A stretch of DNA of 64,000 nucleotides, taken from the NCBI GenBank assembly GCA_030754655.1, contig JASLZX010000002.1, forward strand, positions 62,001 to 126,000. Direction: 5' to 3'. Source of the DNA: UBA8886 sp002731655. Its GTDB lineage: Archaea; Thermoplasmatota; Poseidoniia; MGIII; CG-Epi1. The notes under the pieces were generated by a model. That model saw only the letters and a program-made list of their open reading frames with translations, did no database searches and was not told the DNA's origin. Both the position numbers and the translations under genes were made by a program. This document shows positions 8,728 to 15,478 of this stretch, in pieces. Position 1 is the stretch's first letter. Every line of letters starts with the position of its first letter.

Positions 8728-8735
8728 CTTTATAG
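8728..8735 (-). promoter_or_regulatory. TATA box of the pepA transcript
   Basis: On the minus strand this reads CTATAAAG, ending about 20 bp before the ATG at 8708. This is the spacing of a leaderless archaeal promoter. Confidence 0.5.
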
Positions 8736-8748
8736 AAATGGAGCTGCG

Positions 8749-9705
8749 CTAGAACCGTAGCTCGCCTTCCGCCGCCAGCACCATCCGGCTGCGGTCGCTG
8801 TCGACGACTACGCCGGGGCCGAGAATACAATCCTCGATGACTGCGCCGGTCGCGCTGGCGCCGGCGAGCAGTACCGAGCGGCGCACGACGCACCTGTCGA
8901 GCGAGACGCCAGAGCCGATAACCGTGTCGGGGCCGACGATGCTACTCGCGATTTCCGCGTCGGCCGCAATCAGCGCGTTGCCGCGCACGCTCGCGCCAGG
9001 ATGTGCCGCCGTCGCTTCGCGCTCGAGCAGCTTCGCGTTCGCCGCAAGATAGCTCTCGGGCGTCCCGGCGTCAATCCAGCTGCCTGTGAAGGGGAAGCCA
9101 TGCAGCCCCGCACCAGCCAGCTGCGTGAAGATTTCGCGCTCGACCGAGACCTTGCGGCCGGCGGGAATCATCTCAAATACCTTGGGCTCAAGCAGGTATG
9201 TCCCGGCGTTAATCAGCTGCGACCGCTCCTCGCCCGCCGCCGGCTTCTCCTGGAAGCCGACAATCGCGTTGCCGTCCAGCTCCGCCACGCCGTAGCGGCT
9301 CGGGTCGTCGACCTCCCACAGCGCCAGCGTCCCGAGCGCGCCGGTCACGCGATGCTGCTCCTGCATCGCCTCGATGTCGAGCGACGAGACGATGTCGCCG
9401 TTGAAGACCAGCGCAGTTCCCGTGACGTGCTCGCGGCAGTTGCGCATCGCGCCCCCGGTCCCGAGCGGCTCTGTCTCGGGCACGGTAATGACTTCGCATC
9501 CGCAATCGATTGCGGTGAAATGTGCCGCAATCGCGTCGGCCTGGTGATGCACCGCCAGCGCGACTTTCGTGACGCGCTTGGGCAGGCTGCGCACCAGCCG
9601 CTCGAGCATCGGCACGTTGGCGAGCGGTAGCAGCACTTTGGGTGTCGCGAGCGTCAGCGGCCGCAGCCGCATGCCGAAGCCGCCGACAAGGATTATAGCT
9701 TCCAC
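8749..9705 (-). CDS. Sugar-1-phosphate nucleotidyltransferase (NDP-sugar pyrophosphorylase)
   Basis: This 318-aa enzyme opens with the nucleotidyltransferase signature GGFGMRLRPLTLATPKVLLP. The metal-binding Asp is in VFNGDIV, with further family motifs GFQEKP and INAGTYLLEP. After about residue 230 come hexapeptide-like repeats, a short left-handed beta-helix typical of mannose-1-phosphate guanylyltransferase-like and glucose-1-phosphate thymidylyl- or uridylyltransferase-like archaeal enzymes. It activates a sugar phosphate for glycan or glycolipid synthesis in the cytoplasm. The nucleotide and sugar cannot be assigned from the motifs. The gene follows ubiA on the same strand, separated by a short tandem duplication. 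Confidence 0.82.
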   Translation of the reverse strand: MEAIILVGGFGMRLRPLTLATPKVLLPLANVPMLERLVRSLPKRVTKVALAVHHQADAIAAHFTAIDCGCEVITVPETEPLGTGGAMRNCREHVTGTALVFNGDIVSSLDIEAMQEQHRVTGALGTLALWEVDDPSRYGVAELDGNAIVGFQEKPAAGEERSQLINAGTYLLEPKVFEMIPAGRKVSVEREIFTQLAGAGLHGFPFTGSWIDAGTPESYLAANAKLLEREATAAHPGASVRGNALIAADAEIASSIVGPDTVIGSGVSLDRCVVRRSVLLAGASATGAVIEDCILGPGVVVDSDRSRMVLAAEGELRF

Positions 9706-9720
9706 GCGGCCCGAACGACG

Positions 9721-9754
9721 GCGGTATTAGAACGGCAGCGGTATTAGAACGACA
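9721..9754. repeat. 17-bp tandem duplication spanning the end of the ubiA-family gene
   Basis: Two adjacent 17-bp copies (9721-9737 and 9738-9754) differ at one base; both read GCGGTATTAGAACG then GCA or ACA. The second copy contains the TAA stop of the ubiA-family gene (9744-9746), and the first repeats that stop in the spacer. This looks like a simple recent slippage duplication. Confidence 0.8.
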
Positions 9755-10871
9755 GCGCGCCGCGCTGCCAGAGCGTGTCAAGCACTAGCCCCAGCGTGAA
9801 GAGCAGCCCGGCCAGCTTGACGAAGTGGAACGCCCACGCCACATACCAGAGCGGCCAGATGGGGTATTCGTCGGGGGGGTCGTCGGGCGTGCGCCCTTCT
9901 TTCAGGTTATCGGGCATCGCCACGAACGCCAGCTGGAACGCCTCCTGCGGGGTCTCCGGCACCGGCCGCCCCAGCATGTGCGTACAGAGCATCGCGCGCG
10001 GCAGCGCTAGCAGCGCCAGTGCCATGAAGGGATGGCCGCCGCCGCCGACCAGCGGAGCATCAGCCGGCAGCGCTAGCCAGAAACAAATTGGGAAGAAGGC
10101 CCAGATGAGCAGCTGCGTCAGCCATGCGGCACCGCGCAGCCCGAGCAGCACCGGCAGCGTGTGGATGCGCTTGCGCAGGTCGTCGTCATGCTTGTCCATG
10201 TGCTTGCCCATCACGACCGCCATCACCGTCAGGCCATACGGCACTGAGACCAGCATCGCCTGCTGAAGCTGCGCTTCGGTCGCGACGCCGCCAGCGAGCG
10301 CCCAGAAGGCGCCGCCGACCATCAGCGGCCCCCACACCAGGAAAATGCCGATTTCGCCGAGACCGAGCGACTTGAGCCGCAGCGGCTTGGCGACGTAGAG
10401 CACCGAAATCGCGAAGCCTACCAGCACGAAATACCAGATAATAACGCCGATTTTCTGCGCGAACCAGCCCGCAATCATCAAATCCGCAAGGTAGCAGGCG
10501 AAAATAGCGGCAATCAGCCCCGGCTTGCTGACCAGCCCGTGCATCAGCGGGTGCGGCGCGTAGTTCGCGCGCGGGTAGTCGGCAGTGTCGACGCCGTGCA
10601 GTGTGTCGAAGTAGTCGTTGACCATGTTATTGCCGGCGTGTGCTAGCAGTAAGCCAACGACAACGAGCACCGCGTCGAGCGGGGCGACCACGCCAGCCCC
10701 CAATTGCACCGCCAGCATCACCCCGACCAGCCCCGAGAAGAGCGTCATGTTGAACACGCACGCCCGCGTGATGAGCATCCAGCGGCTGACGGCGTCGAGC
10801 GGGGCGCCCGGCAGCGGGTTGGCGGTCTGGTAGATGGTGCGCCAGCGGGTGAAGTAGGCGGGAGCGGTCAT
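9744..10871 (-). CDS. UbiA-family prenyltransferase
   Basis: This 375-aa membrane protein has about eight or nine hydrophobic helices. Both aspartate motifs that bind prenyl diphosphate through magnesium are present: NDYFDTLHGVD near residue 75, and DKHDDDLRKRIHTLPVLLG near 190, where the TLPVLLG ending is typical. The family attaches polyprenyl chains to aromatic or sugar acceptors, as in menaquinone, heme O and archaeal DGGGP synthesis. It is longer than the usual 290-300 aa. The ATG at 10871 is chosen because it overlaps the ino1 stop as ATGA; the longer open frame runs inside ino1. Coupling to inositol-phosphate synthase leaves open a lipid head-group or polyprenyl-inositol role. Confidence 0.82.
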   Translation of the reverse strand: MTAPAYFTRWRTIYQTANPLPGAPLDAVSRWMLITRACVFNMTLFSGLVGVMLAVQLGAGVVAPLDAVLVVVGLLLAHAGNNMVNDYFDTLHGVDTADYPRANYAPHPLMHGLVSKPGLIAAIFACYLADLMIAGWFAQKIGVIIWYFVLVGFAISVLYVAKPLRLKSLGLGEIGIFLVWGPLMVGGAFWALAGGVATEAQLQQAMLVSVPYGLTVMAVVMGKHMDKHDDDLRKRIHTLPVLLGLRGAAWLTQLLIWAFFPICFWLALPADAPLVGGGGHPFMALALLALPRAMLCTHMLGRPVPETPQEAFQLAFVAMPDNLKEGRTPDDPPDEYPIWPLWYVAWAFHFVKLAGLLFTLGLVLDTLWQRGALSF

Positions 10872-12190
10872 TCGTCCTCGTAATAGTCCAGCCCGAGGTG
10901 CGTGATGAGTGTCTCTCCCATCAGGTGCCGCAGGGTGTTTTCCAGCTTCACCTTCTGCGCGAACAGGTCGTGCATCGGCGGCAGCCCAGGCTTGGTCATG
11001 GGCGACTTGAAGTAGAACGAGAGCCACTCCTGGATGCCGCCCATGCCGGCGCGCTGAGCGAGGTCGAGGAAGAGTGCAAGGTCGAGCACGATGGGGGCGG
11101 CGAGGATTGAGTCGCGGCAGAGGAAATCGACCTTAATCTGCATCGGGTAGCCGAGCCAGCCGCGGATGTCGATGTTGTCCCACCCCTCCTTGTTGTCGCC
11201 GCGGGGCGGGTAGTAGTTGATGCGCACCTTGTGGTACAGGTCGCCGTACAGCTCGGGGTATTTTTCGGGCTCGAGCATCTGCTCCAGCACCCCCAGCTTG
11301 GAGACCTCCTTCGAGCGGAAGCTCTCCGGGTCGTCGAGCACCTCGCCGTCGCGGTTGCCGAGAATGTTGGTTGAGAACCAGCCGTCGATGCCGAGCAGCC
11401 GCGCCTTCAGCCCGGGCGCCAGGATGGTCTTCATCAGCGTCTGCCCGGTCTTGAAGTCCTTGCCCGCAATCGGCACCCCTGCCTCGCGCGCCAGCGCGTA
11501 CATCGCCGGGAAGTCGACCGACAGGTTGGGCGCGCCGTTAGCGTACGGCACGCCTTCGCGAATCGCGGCATACGCGTAGAGCACCGATGGCGCGATGGCG
11601 GGATGGTCACTGTCCAGGGCGGCCTCGAATGCGTCGAGCGATTCGAACATGTCGCCCTCCGCCGGCTGGTAGACCTCGGTCGAGCCGCACCAGACCATCA
11701 CCGCGCGCTCCAGCTTGTGCACCTTGCGGAATTCGCGGATATCAGCGCGCAGCGCCTCAATGCACGCGCGGTGACCGGTTTCGGGCTTGACGTGCGTGCC
11801 GTCCAGATTCCTGACGAAGCGCCTCTCGAAGACCGCCCTCATCGGCGCAATCGCCTCGAGCTCCGGGCGCAGCTGGTCGAGCAGCTCGCGCTCGAGCACG
11901 CCCGCCTTGCGCGCGGCGGCGTAGACGTCGTCGGGGAAGATGTCCCAGCCGCCGAACACCAGCCCGTCGAGTTTCGTGAGTGGCACGAGGTCGCGGACCG
12001 GGACTTCACGGTGGTCGGTGCGCTTGCCGAGCCGCAGCATCCCCAGCTGCGTCAGCGAGCCAATCGGCTGCGCCAGCCCCTTTTGCAGCGCCAGTACGCC
12101 GGCGATGAAGGTTGTGCTCACGGCGCCCAGCCCCGGCAGCAGCACTCCCAGCCGGCCTGTGGCGGGTGCAATATCGACGGCTTCGGACAT
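10868..12190 (-). CDS. ino1: Myo-inositol-1-phosphate synthase
   Basis: This 440-aa protein converts glucose-6-phosphate to inositol-1-phosphate using NAD. Family features in order are an N-terminal Rossmann loop (GVLLPGLGAVSTTFIAGVL), VWCGSTEVYQP, NGAPNLSVD, the GKDFKTGQTLMKT block corresponding to the lysine-containing active site, and NILGNRDGEVLDDPESFRSK. The start at 12190 gives a normal-length protein; the upstream in-frame extension is low-complexity and antisense to the next gene. The likely use is archaetidylinositol lipid head groups or inositol solutes. It overlaps the ubiA-family gene by 4 bp, so the pair is one operon. Confidence 0.9.
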   Translation of the reverse strand: MSEAVDIAPATGRLGVLLPGLGAVSTTFIAGVLALQKGLAQPIGSLTQLGMLRLGKRTDHREVPVRDLVPLTKLDGLVFGGWDIFPDDVYAAARKAGVLERELLDQLRPELEAIAPMRAVFERRFVRNLDGTHVKPETGHRACIEALRADIREFRKVHKLERAVMVWCGSTEVYQPAEGDMFESLDAFEAALDSDHPAIAPSVLYAYAAIREGVPYANGAPNLSVDFPAMYALAREAGVPIAGKDFKTGQTLMKTILAPGLKARLLGIDGWFSTNILGNRDGEVLDDPESFRSKEVSKLGVLEQMLEPEKYPELYGDLYHKVRINYYPPRGDNKEGWDNIDIRGWLGYPMQIKVDFLCRDSILAAPIVLDLALFLDLAQRAGMGGIQEWLSFYFKSPMTKPGLPPMHDLFAQKVKLENTLRHLMGETLITHLGLDYYEDE

Positions 12191-12251
12191 CTTTGCGCGG
12201 GAGCCGCGGCACCCGCACGGCAGGGTATTAACGTTGGCGCAACTCGCTACC

Positions 12252-12599
12252 ATGGCCTCCGACGACGCGCAGCCATCCGTCAGCGGCGATTTCCCCGCCG
12301 TGGTCGCCGTCGCCAGCGCGGCGGTGGCGCTGCTATTCATCGGGCTGGGGCTGCTGCTGGCGCCCACGGCCGACTCACCGGTCACGACCGGATTGCCGTC
12401 GAGCTGGGCGGTCGTAATCCTGCTCTGTGGCCTAGCGGGGCTGCGGTTGGCGTGGCGGTTGCAGGGGGGCGACGCGAGCGGGGCGCGCGCGTGGTGCCTG
12501 CTGATGGCGCTGCTCTCGCTCCCGACGCTGCCGTATTCGCTGCCGGTGGCGCTGCCAGCGCTCTTCGGCGCGTGGCGGCTGTGGGGCGGCGGCCGTTGA
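12252..12599 (+). CDS. Small membrane protein of unknown function
   Basis: This is a 115-aa protein with a short polar N-terminus (about 15 residues) and three hydrophobic segments near residues 15-40, 50-70 and 83-108. I do not recognise a family. The ATG at 12252 is chosen because it follows a TATA-like GGTATTAACG by about 25 bp; the frame upstream is antisense to ino1. It is divergent from ino1 and ends just before the promoter of the next gene. It is probably an integral cytoplasmic-membrane protein; nothing further can be supported. Confidence 0.55.
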   Translation: MASDDAQPSVSGDFPAVVAVASAAVALLFIGLGLLLAPTADSPVTTGLPSSWAVVILLCGLAGLRLAWRLQGGDASGARAWCLLMALLSLPTLPYSLPVALPALFGAWRLWGGGR

Positions 12600-12606
12600 A
12601 TCGGGC

Positions 12607-12614
12607 TTAAATAT
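12607..12614 (+). promoter_or_regulatory. TATA box before the EF-hand membrane protein
   Basis: TTAAATAT lies 21-28 bp before the ATG at 12635. It overlaps the alternative TTG start at 12614, which supports the ATG as the true, leaderless start. Confidence 0.6.
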
Positions 12615-12634
12615 TGGTCGCCGCAGTCGACGAC

Positions 12635-13345
12635 ATGGCCAGGCAGGGGACTGATAATCACATTCGGGGCGCGACTGCCCTGCTCGCTGTGCTGGCTGTC
12701 GCGCTGCTGCTGCCGCTCGCGGCGGCTGACGGCCCGACGTTCAAGTTCCTCCCGCGCGAGCGCGACTACCGCGGCATCGCCGTGGAAGAAGGTGTCTACC
12801 GGTATCACACCCTGTCGGGCGGCGACGAGCACTGGGCCGAGTTCACCTTCAGCGTCAATGGCAGCGGCCGCGCCGACATATTCCTGCTGCGTTACGACGT
12901 CTACTGGGGCGAACTGAGGGGTGACCTCGGCAACGCCAGCGAGGAATTCCAGCCCTACCGCGAATGGCTCGACGTCTCGACGCTCGCCATCAACGTAACC
13001 TTCCCCAGCGACGAGGAAATGGTACTCATAGTCGACAACAGCGACGTACCGTGGAACGATACGCTCCCCGACGGCAGCCTCACCTACGACCTTTTCATCC
13101 TAGACTGGGAATTAGATTTTGCCGAGTTGCTCTCCTGGATTGAGGACCTGGTGCAGCAGGGAATGCTCATCTGTGGTGGCATCTGCTTCGTGCTCATCAT
13201 CGCAATTGTAGCCATATTTGCCGCCTCGCGGCGCGGCAGGGGTGGTGGAGGCGGGCCGCAGCTCGACCTAGACGGTGACGGGCGCGTCAGCGCCACCGAA
13301 TGGTCGGTCTACAAGTCGCGACGCGACTCGGAAGACCAGCGCTGA
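12635..13345 (+). CDS. Single-pass membrane protein with extracellular domain and cytoplasmic EF-hand-like loop
   Basis: This is a 236-aa protein of unknown family. Residues 10-32 form a signal peptide or first helix, followed by a beta-rich, acidic domain of about 140 residues with several Asn-X-Ser/Thr sites. A strong transmembrane helix follows (ICGGICFVLIIAIVAIFAA), then a Gly/Arg linker and the tail LDLDGDGRVSATEWSVY. That tail has the D-x-D-x-D-G-x-x-x-x-x-E pattern of a calcium-binding EF-hand loop and would lie inside the cell if the topology is as predicted. The gene is followed 3 bp later by an RDD protein. Calcium sensing across the membrane is speculative. Confidence 0.65.
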   Translation: MARQGTDNHIRGATALLAVLAVALLLPLAAADGPTFKFLPRERDYRGIAVEEGVYRYHTLSGGDEHWAEFTFSVNGSGRADIFLLRYDVYWGELRGDLGNASEEFQPYREWLDVSTLAINVTFPSDEEMVLIVDNSDVPWNDTLPDGSLTYDLFILDWELDFAELLSWIEDLVQQGMLICGGICFVLIIAIVAIFAASRRGRGGGGGPQLDLDGDGRVSATEWSVYKSRRDSEDQR

Positions 13346-13348
13346 CAC

Positions 13349-13774
13349 GTGCAATCCGCGACGTTCCTCCAGCGACTGCTCGCATTTCTGATTGATGCGA
13401 CGCTGCTGCTACTGGTGCAGGTGCTGGTGCTGTTCGTGGTCCTGCTGGTTTTCGGGCTGGAGATTCCCGACGCGCATCTGCTGGCGGTCGCCGAGTTGGC
13501 GGGGCTGGTGCTTGACTCGGGGCTGGCATGGCAGGAAGCTAATGGTGGGGGAACGTTTGGCAAGCGGCTCCTGAAGATACGCGTCGTCCGCGCCGACGGC
13601 GGCAACGTGGGCTACCGTCAGGCGTTCATCCGAAACTTTGCCCGGCTGGGCTGGCAGGTCCCGACTTTCGGTGCGCTGTTCCTGCTTGCTGACGCGCTCC
13701 TGCTGCTGGTCCAGCCGCGCCGACAGCGCATTGGCGACCTGCTGGCCGAAACTAGGGTCGTTCGAGTTCAGTAG
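13349..13774 (+). CDS. RDD-family membrane protein
   Basis: This 141-aa membrane protein begins with GTG just after the previous stop. It shows the RDD order: a first helix beginning RLLAFLIDATLLLLVQVL with Arg and Asp at its start, a second helix, the conserved GGGTFGKRLLKIRVVRADG turn, an amphipathic segment, and a third helix ending RRQRIGDLLAETRVV. RDD proteins are small and of largely unknown role, possibly in transport or stress tolerance. The 3-bp spacing ties it to the EF-hand membrane protein. Its end overlaps the convergent DDAH-like gene by a few bases. Confidence 0.8.
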   Translation: MQSATFLQRLLAFLIDATLLLLVQVLVLFVVLLVFGLEIPDAHLLAVAELAGLVLDSGLAWQEANGGGTFGKRLLKIRVVRADGGNVGYRQAFIRNFARLGWQVPTFGALFLLADALLLLVQPRRQRIGDLLAETRVVRVQ

Positions 13775-14544
13775 AAGACTGAGAGACAGGTGGGTGAGCC
13801 GTCGGCGGCGCGGATTTGCGACATCTCGAGCGGGTGCAGCCGGAAGCCGTGCTCCGCGAGCAACGCGTGCGTCGCGGGGTAGCCGTCCGGAATCAGCAAC
13901 TCGCGTCCGAAAACGAGCACGTTGCACGCATACGTCTCGGCAGCGGGGACGCGCAGGACCTCCGCCACCCGCTCGAGCTCCCCATCGTGCAGCGCGTGGT
14001 CGGGCGCCAGCAGCAACCCCTCCCCGGGCGACGTGCAGATGGACTTCAGGTGCAGCTGGTCGTCGGGAATCGCCACTTCGTGCACCGGTAGCGGCGCGAC
14101 GAAATCGCGCAGCGCCTGCGCGCCGGCGCGGGTGGTACGGGTCGAAATCCCGACAAGGTAGCAGTCGCCGACCCGCAGCACGTCGCCGCCGTCGAGCACG
14201 GCGGGCGGCTCCATCCCGACTAGTTCCAGCGCTGCACCCAGCGCCGCGGCGACCGGCGGCTGCTCGCCGCGGCGCGACGCCAGCCCGGAATGGGTCAGCA
14301 ACGCGCGGCCGTTGTGGACCACCGCATGGTCCTCGACGAAGATACAGTCGGGGAACGCTTCGTCAGCCGCCAGTTCGGTGACGGCAACGCCGAAGTCGCG
14401 CAATGTCGCGATGTAGGCGGCGTGCTGCTGTCGCGCTTCCGCCACGTCAGTCGGGCCGCTGCCGAAATAGCGCGCAGTCGCCTGCTCGAAGGAGTCGGGA
14501 ACCCCGCGGACGATAGCGCGCGCCATACTTGGGGAGTGCGCCAT
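13768..14544 (-). CDS. Dimethylarginine dimethylaminohydrolase / amidinotransferase-superfamily hydrolase
   Basis: This 258-aa protein has the guanidine-modifying fold. DCIFVEDHAVV near residue 65 holds the substrate-binding acids, LDGGDVL near 118 another conserved Asp pair, HLKSICTS near 164 the catalytic His, and SPTCLSVFY the C-terminal nucleophilic Cys in its usual place. Family members hydrolyse methylarginine, arginine or agmatine-like guanidines. The enzyme is intact but the substrate is not readable from sequence. It follows deoxyhypusine synthase by 4 bp, downstream of gyrA, so a role in polyamine or hypusine-related guanidine chemistry is an attractive inference. Confidence 0.85.
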   Translation of the reverse strand: MAHSPSMARAIVRGVPDSFEQATARYFGSGPTDVAEARQQHAAYIATLRDFGVAVTELAADEAFPDCIFVEDHAVVHNGRALLTHSGLASRRGEQPPVAAALGAALELVGMEPPAVLDGGDVLRVGDCYLVGISTRTTRAGAQALRDFVAPLPVHEVAIPDDQLHLKSICTSPGEGLLLAPDHALHDGELERVAEVLRVPAAETYACNVLVFGRELLIPDGYPATHALLAEHGFRLHPLEMSQIRAADGSPTCLSVFY

Positions 14545-14548
14545 GGCT

Positions 14549-15478
14549 TTAGCCTAGCGCCCCCGCCAGCAGCGGCAACAGTACCGTAGCGTCGCCCTCG
14601 ACCGTTACGCGGCGCGCCTCCGGTTTCACCTTGCCCCACGAGACCGCCTCGCGGACGCGCGCGCCGGAGAGCGAGCCGTCCCACTCGGGGGCGGTGGTGA
14701 CCTGCACGGCGTAGTCGAGCCCGTCGCGGAACTGGTTCCACCAGATGACGTGGTGCTTCGAGATGCCGCCGCCAATCATCAGCGCGCCCGTGGCGGGCGC
14801 GTCGTGGACGATGTCTGAAAGCGCGTGCTCGTCCGCCAGCGTGTCGGGGGTGAAGTCGCGGTGCGACTGCCAGAATTGCCACAGCTGCGAACCGACTGCG
14901 CCATCGCTGAAGCCTGGGACAAAGACCGGCACATCGCGCGCCGCGCACGCTGCCAGAAGCGACTCGTCGCCGCGCTCTTCACGCGCGAGACGCAGGCCCA
15001 GCTCGCGCCAGATTTCCCACGGCGTCCAGCGCGATTGTTTTTTATACAGGTCGTCGAGAAATGGTTGCATCCATTTCTCGATGGGAATCCCGTAGGAATC
15101 GTCGGGTACCAGCACGTTCCCGAGCCGGTTGACGCCGCGCTTGCGCAGCTCAGCATCATCCAGCGCGAAGTCGCCGTGGTAGTAGTCAGCGAGCGTCCGC
15201 GCGATGTCGTGGTCGAGCGTCCCGCAGGTGGTTACGACCACGTCTGCGAAGCCGTCAGCGACCAGCTGTTGCAGCACACCGCGCGTCCCGGTCGCCATGA
15301 TGTCGGCCGGGAAGCTCAGGAAGACCGTGCAGTCGCCGTCATACATGCGGCGCATGATCCCGGCGGCGGTCGCCAGCTTGGTGGCTGTGAAGCCGCCCGC
15401 CGTGCCGAACCGCTCGAGCAGCTCGGTCAGCGTTGTTTCGGGGCTGGCGGTGAAGTCGCGAACCGGTTTTTCAGGCAT
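14549..15478 (-). CDS. dys: Deoxyhypusine synthase
   Basis: This 309-aa NAD-dependent enzyme transfers an aminobutyl group to a lysine of initiation factor aIF5A. The hallmark C-terminal region GGGISKHHVIWWNQFRDG, followed by YAVQVTTAPEWDGSLSGA, and then REAVSWGKVKP contains the active-site lysine equivalent. The N-terminal part has FLSFPADIMATGTRG and TTCGTLDHDIART, the NAD and spermidine region. The length is normal. It overlaps the end of gyrA by 8 bp and is followed closely by a DDAH-like hydrolase. Some archaeal enzymes act with agmatine rather than spermidine, which makes that neighbour interesting. Confidence 0.92.
   Translation of the reverse strand: MPEKPVRDFTASPETTLTELLERFGTAGGFTATKLATAAGIMRRMYDGDCTVFLSFPADIMATGTRGVLQQLVADGFADVVVTTCGTLDHDIARTLADYYHGDFALDDAELRKRGVNRLGNVLVPDDSYGIPIEKWMQPFLDDLYKKQSRWTPWEIWRELGLRLAREERGDESLLAACAARDVPVFVPGFSDGAVGSQLWQFWQSHRDFTPDTLADEHALSDIVHDAPATGALMIGGGISKHHVIWWNQFRDGLDYAVQVTTAPEWDGSLSGARVREAVSWGKVKPEARRVTVEGDATVLLPLLAGALG

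Noticed and set aside
12191..12832. N-terminal extension of the ino1 frame
   Set aside because: It is low-complexity and overlaps two plus-strand genes; the MIPS family begins at the 12190 start.
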